From NCBI GenBank assembly GCA_030618925.1, contig JAUXCK010000104.1, forward strand, positions 1 to 8,269: 8,269 bases of DNA, written 5' to 3'. This DNA is from Desulfobacteraceae bacterium. Lineage in GTDB: Bacteria; Desulfobacterota; Desulfobacteria; Desulfobacterales; SURF-7. Shown piece after piece: positions 6,886-8,269 of this stretch (its first letter is position 1; each line of letters starts with the position of its first letter). Made by a program: the position numbers and the translations under genes. The notes beneath the pieces were generated by a model, which saw nothing but the letters and a program-made list of their open reading frames with translations, did not search any database and was not told the DNA's origin.

Positions 6886-6934
6886 GCGTATTCTTTCTTG
6901 ACACATTGTCAACGCGTATTTTTGCTTGACAATG
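6877..6934. promoter_or_regulatory. Symmetric four-half-site operator array in the divergent promoter region
   Basis: Four copies of one hexamer alternate in orientation: TGTCAA 6880-6885, TTGACA 6898-6903, TGTCAA 6907-6912, TTGACA 6926-6931, with gaps of 12, 3 and 13 nt. The central pair forms the 15-bp palindrome TTGACACATTGTCAA, of the kind bound by dimeric regulators such as TetR-family proteins. The left unit has 7-bp perfect arms (TGTCAAG/CTTGACA) and the right unit 9-bp perfect arms (CATTGTCAA/TTGACAATG). The two units are also direct repeats 27 nt apart, sharing CATTGTCAA and GCGTATT. The array lies between the acylase and SCP2 promoters. No regulator gene is present in the window, so the binding protein is unknown. 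Confidence 0.6.
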
Positions 6935-6936
6935 GG

Positions 6937-6965
6937 TTGGTTTTCATTTAGCAAATAAATAAAAT
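6937..6965 (+). promoter_or_regulatory. Promoter candidate for the SCP2-dehydrogenase operon
   Basis: TTGGTT at 6937-6942 (3/6 to the -35 consensus) and TAAAAT at 6960-6965 (5/6) are 17 nt apart. The weak -35 box immediately follows the operator array, which would suit activation from those sites or repression by steric block. A perfect TTGACA at 6926-6931 has only a poor -10 (TAGCAA, 6949-6954) at 17 nt and is less likely. Confidence 0.35.
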
Positions 6966-6968
6966 TTC

Positions 6969-6990
6969 AATTCATTCATTTATTCATTTT
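6969..6990. repeat. ATTC-rich simple sequence upstream of the SCP2 gene
   Basis: The tetranucleotide ATTC recurs four times with slight interruption in an AT-rich tract just downstream of the proposed -10 box. It is probably 5' leader or DNA-bending sequence. Copy number might vary by slippage, but no function can be assigned. Confidence 0.3.
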
Positions 6991-7026
6991 ATTTCCATGA
7001 AAGGGTACCCATAACAAGGATGCCTG

Positions 7027-7470
7027 GTGAAAAAAAAACAATCTGGAGAAATGACAATGACAGGCAGTGACAAGGTATCTGTCCGGTATTCGGATAAAGA
7101 GTCAGTAAATGGTCTGGGCATGATGATGGGTCAATATCTGGAGCAAAACCTTGCGGAATTTGATGACAAAGTCAGGCAGGCACTCAAATTGAATATTTGC
7201 ACGTCCATAGAAGTGGACAAAGGCGTCTCCTCAACCATCTGTTTCAACAAAAATGAAATTATAATAGAAAACGGTATTTCAAATCGTGCAGATCTTTACC
7301 TGAAAAGCCCCTATCTGCTTCTCGCCGATGTCCTTTCAGGAAAAGTCAATCCTTTTATGGAGGTCATAAAGGGGAATCTTAAAATTCTGAAGTACCCCTT
7401 GACGAAGCCGTTTCAGGCGCTCCGGCTGATACGGTTTTTAAAAATTCCTGAGGAACTTATCATCAAGTAA
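7027..7470 (+). CDS. SCP2-type sterol/lipid carrier domain protein
   Basis: This 147-residue single-domain cytosolic protein has no signal peptide or membrane segment. The pattern fits the SCP2 sterol-transfer fold, which binds fatty acyl, acyl-CoA or sterol-like ligands in a hydrophobic tunnel without catalysis: SVRYSDKESVNGLGMMMGQY, a beta-strand run with SSTICFNKNEIIIENG, then ADLYLKSPYLLLADVLSGK and a MEVIKGNLKI segment before the C-terminal helices (about 118-140). Three starts are possible. GTG 7027 has AAGGA 6 nt upstream; ATG 7051 has GGAG only 2 nt upstream; ATG 7057 has GGAG 8 nt upstream. GTG 7027 and ATG 7057 are the best, giving 147 or 137 residues. The dehydrogenase follows after 37 nt in the same direction, so the two are probably one operon and the carrier may present substrate to it. 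Confidence 0.8.
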   Translation: MKKKQSGEMTMTGSDKVSVRYSDKESVNGLGMMMGQYLEQNLAEFDDKVRQALKLNICTSIEVDKGVSSTICFNKNEIIIENGISNRADLYLKSPYLLLADVLSGKVNPFMEVIKGNLKILKYPLTKPFQALRLIRFLKIPEELIIK

Positions 7471-7507
7471 CAGATAGAAACCACATATAGCCAACAAGGA
7501 GGGACCC

Positions 7508-8269
7508 ATGGACAACACCCCATCTGGAAATGCTTGCGCACTGATCACCGGCGGTTCGGCCGGCATTGGGCTTGAGCTTTCAAAATTGTTTGCCGCTGAT
7601 CACTATAATCTGGTGCTGGTCTCAAAACCCGAAGCGGAATTGAAAAAAGGAAAGGAAACACTGCTGTCCATGTTTCCGGATATTGATATCAAGACCATTC
7701 AAAAGGACTTGTCCGTCCAGAATTCAGCCCGGGAAGTATACAATGAAGTAAAGGAAGCGGGTATTGAGATCGATATTCTGGTGAACAATGCCGGTTTTGC
7801 CACATTCGGCGATTTCAGGGATATTCCCATCGAAAGAGAACTGGACATGATCAACCTGAACGTGGTCACCCTTTATCATCTCACCCGGCTGTTTCTTTCC
7901 GACATGGTGAAAAAGGACAAGGGCAGGATATTGAATGTCTCATCCACCGCCGGACTGAATCCACAGCCGCAGTTTACAACGTATGCCGCAACCAAGGCGT
8001 TTTCCCTGAATTTTTCCGAAGCCCTCAATTTTGAGCTGAAACACACCAGGTCTTCGGTCAGGATCACGACGCTTTGTCCGCCGCCGGTTAGAACCGGGTT
8101 TCAAAAGGCAGCCGGCATGGAAAAATCGACCTTGTTTGACAAATCAATCGCCATGGACGCGCCGGAAGTGGCAAAAGGCGCATACAAAGCCCTGTTCGAG
8201 GGAAAATCAATGATTATTCCCAGCACGTTGGGTTCCATAATGATGAAAATAGTAGGTCTCTTTCCAAAA
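7508..8269 (+). CDS. Short-chain dehydrogenase (DltE-like SDR), 3' end outside window
   Basis: At least 254 codons are open with no stop before the right edge, so the C-terminus is missing. The start is set by AAGGAGG (7496-7502), 5 nt before the ATG. TGGSAGIG at 14-21 binds the dinucleotide; NNAG is at 93-96; the catalytic residues are Asn118 (likely), Ser146, Tyr159 and Lys163 (YAATK). The segment GRILNVSSTAGLNPQPQF and the CPPPVRTGF turn place it in the COG0300/DltE-like group of SDRs acting on acyl, ketone or steroid-like substrates. It is related to but clearly distinct from the dehydrogenase at 3411-4247: both have CPP after the active site and a hydrophobic C-terminal region with an IIP/VIP turn. 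Ser39 at the end of the second strand differs from the Arg of the first enzyme, so cofactor preference may differ. Gene order implies cotranscription with the SCP2 gene. The substrate is unknown. Confidence 0.88.
   Translation, partial: MDNTPSGNACALITGGSAGIGLELSKLFAADHYNLVLVSKPEAELKKGKETLLSMFPDIDIKTIQKDLSVQNSAREVYNEVKEAGIEIDILVNNAGFATFGDFRDIPIERELDMINLNVVTLYHLTRLFLSDMVKKDKGRILNVSSTAGLNPQPQFTTYAATKAFSLNFSEALNFELKHTRSSVRITTLCPPPVRTGFQKAAGMEKSTLFDKSIAMDAPEVAKGAYKALFEGKSMIIPSTLGSIMMKIVGLFPK

Noticed and set aside
6877..6934. Direct repeats resembling a two-repeat CRISPR
   Set aside because: The repeats abut with no spacer, differ by an indel and lie between divergent promoters; an operator array explains them better.

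Overview
The window looks like a chromosomal stretch of an anaerobic Gram-negative bacterium, most likely a sulfate-reducing Desulfobacterota (Desulfobacterales type). This is inference: there is an outer-membrane-type lipoprotein paired with a PBP1b-type murein synthase, a remnant that resembles a glycyl-radical enzyme (an oxygen-sensitive enzyme class), and base composition and codon use in keeping with that group. No rRNA, tRNA, CRISPR array or complete insertion sequence is visible.

Layout. (1) 1-508: a degraded left end. A 48-residue minus-strand fragment resembles the N-terminus of a glycyl-radical (pyruvate formate-lyase-like) enzyme. It keeps a good ribosome binding site and a plausible promoter but is cut off at about position 61, where unrelated sequence begins. 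The non-coding DNA upstream of it holds nested inverted repeats. (2) 509-3266, minus strand: a PBP1b-type class A penicillin-binding protein and, overlapping its 3' end by 14 nt, a small TPR lipoprotein. The pair looks like a synthase and its outer-membrane activator (LpoP type). (3) 3411-4247, plus strand: a short-chain dehydrogenase resembling 3-ketodihydrosphingosine reductase, with its own consensus-like promoter. (4) 4341-6734, minus strand: an exported or membrane-anchored Ntn-hydrolase of the penicillin acylase / N-acyl-homoserine lactone acylase family. (5) 6735-7026: a divergent control region with four TGTCAA/TTGACA half-sites arranged symmetrically between two opposed promoter candidates. 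(6) 7027-8269, plus strand: an SCP2-type lipid-carrier protein followed 37 nt later by a second short-chain dehydrogenase that runs off the right edge.

How the genes may work together. The PBP1b/lipoprotein pair is a self-contained cell-wall unit. The acylase (amide hydrolysis on acyl chains outside the cytoplasm), the SCP2 carrier (cytosolic lipid binding) and the two dehydrogenases (ketone/alcohol redox, one resembling a sphingoid-base enzyme) all suggest handling of lipid or acyl-amide substrates. The acylase and the SCP2-dehydrogenase pair share one divergent regulatory region. A joint lipid-processing role is a hypothesis; the substrate cannot be read from the sequence.
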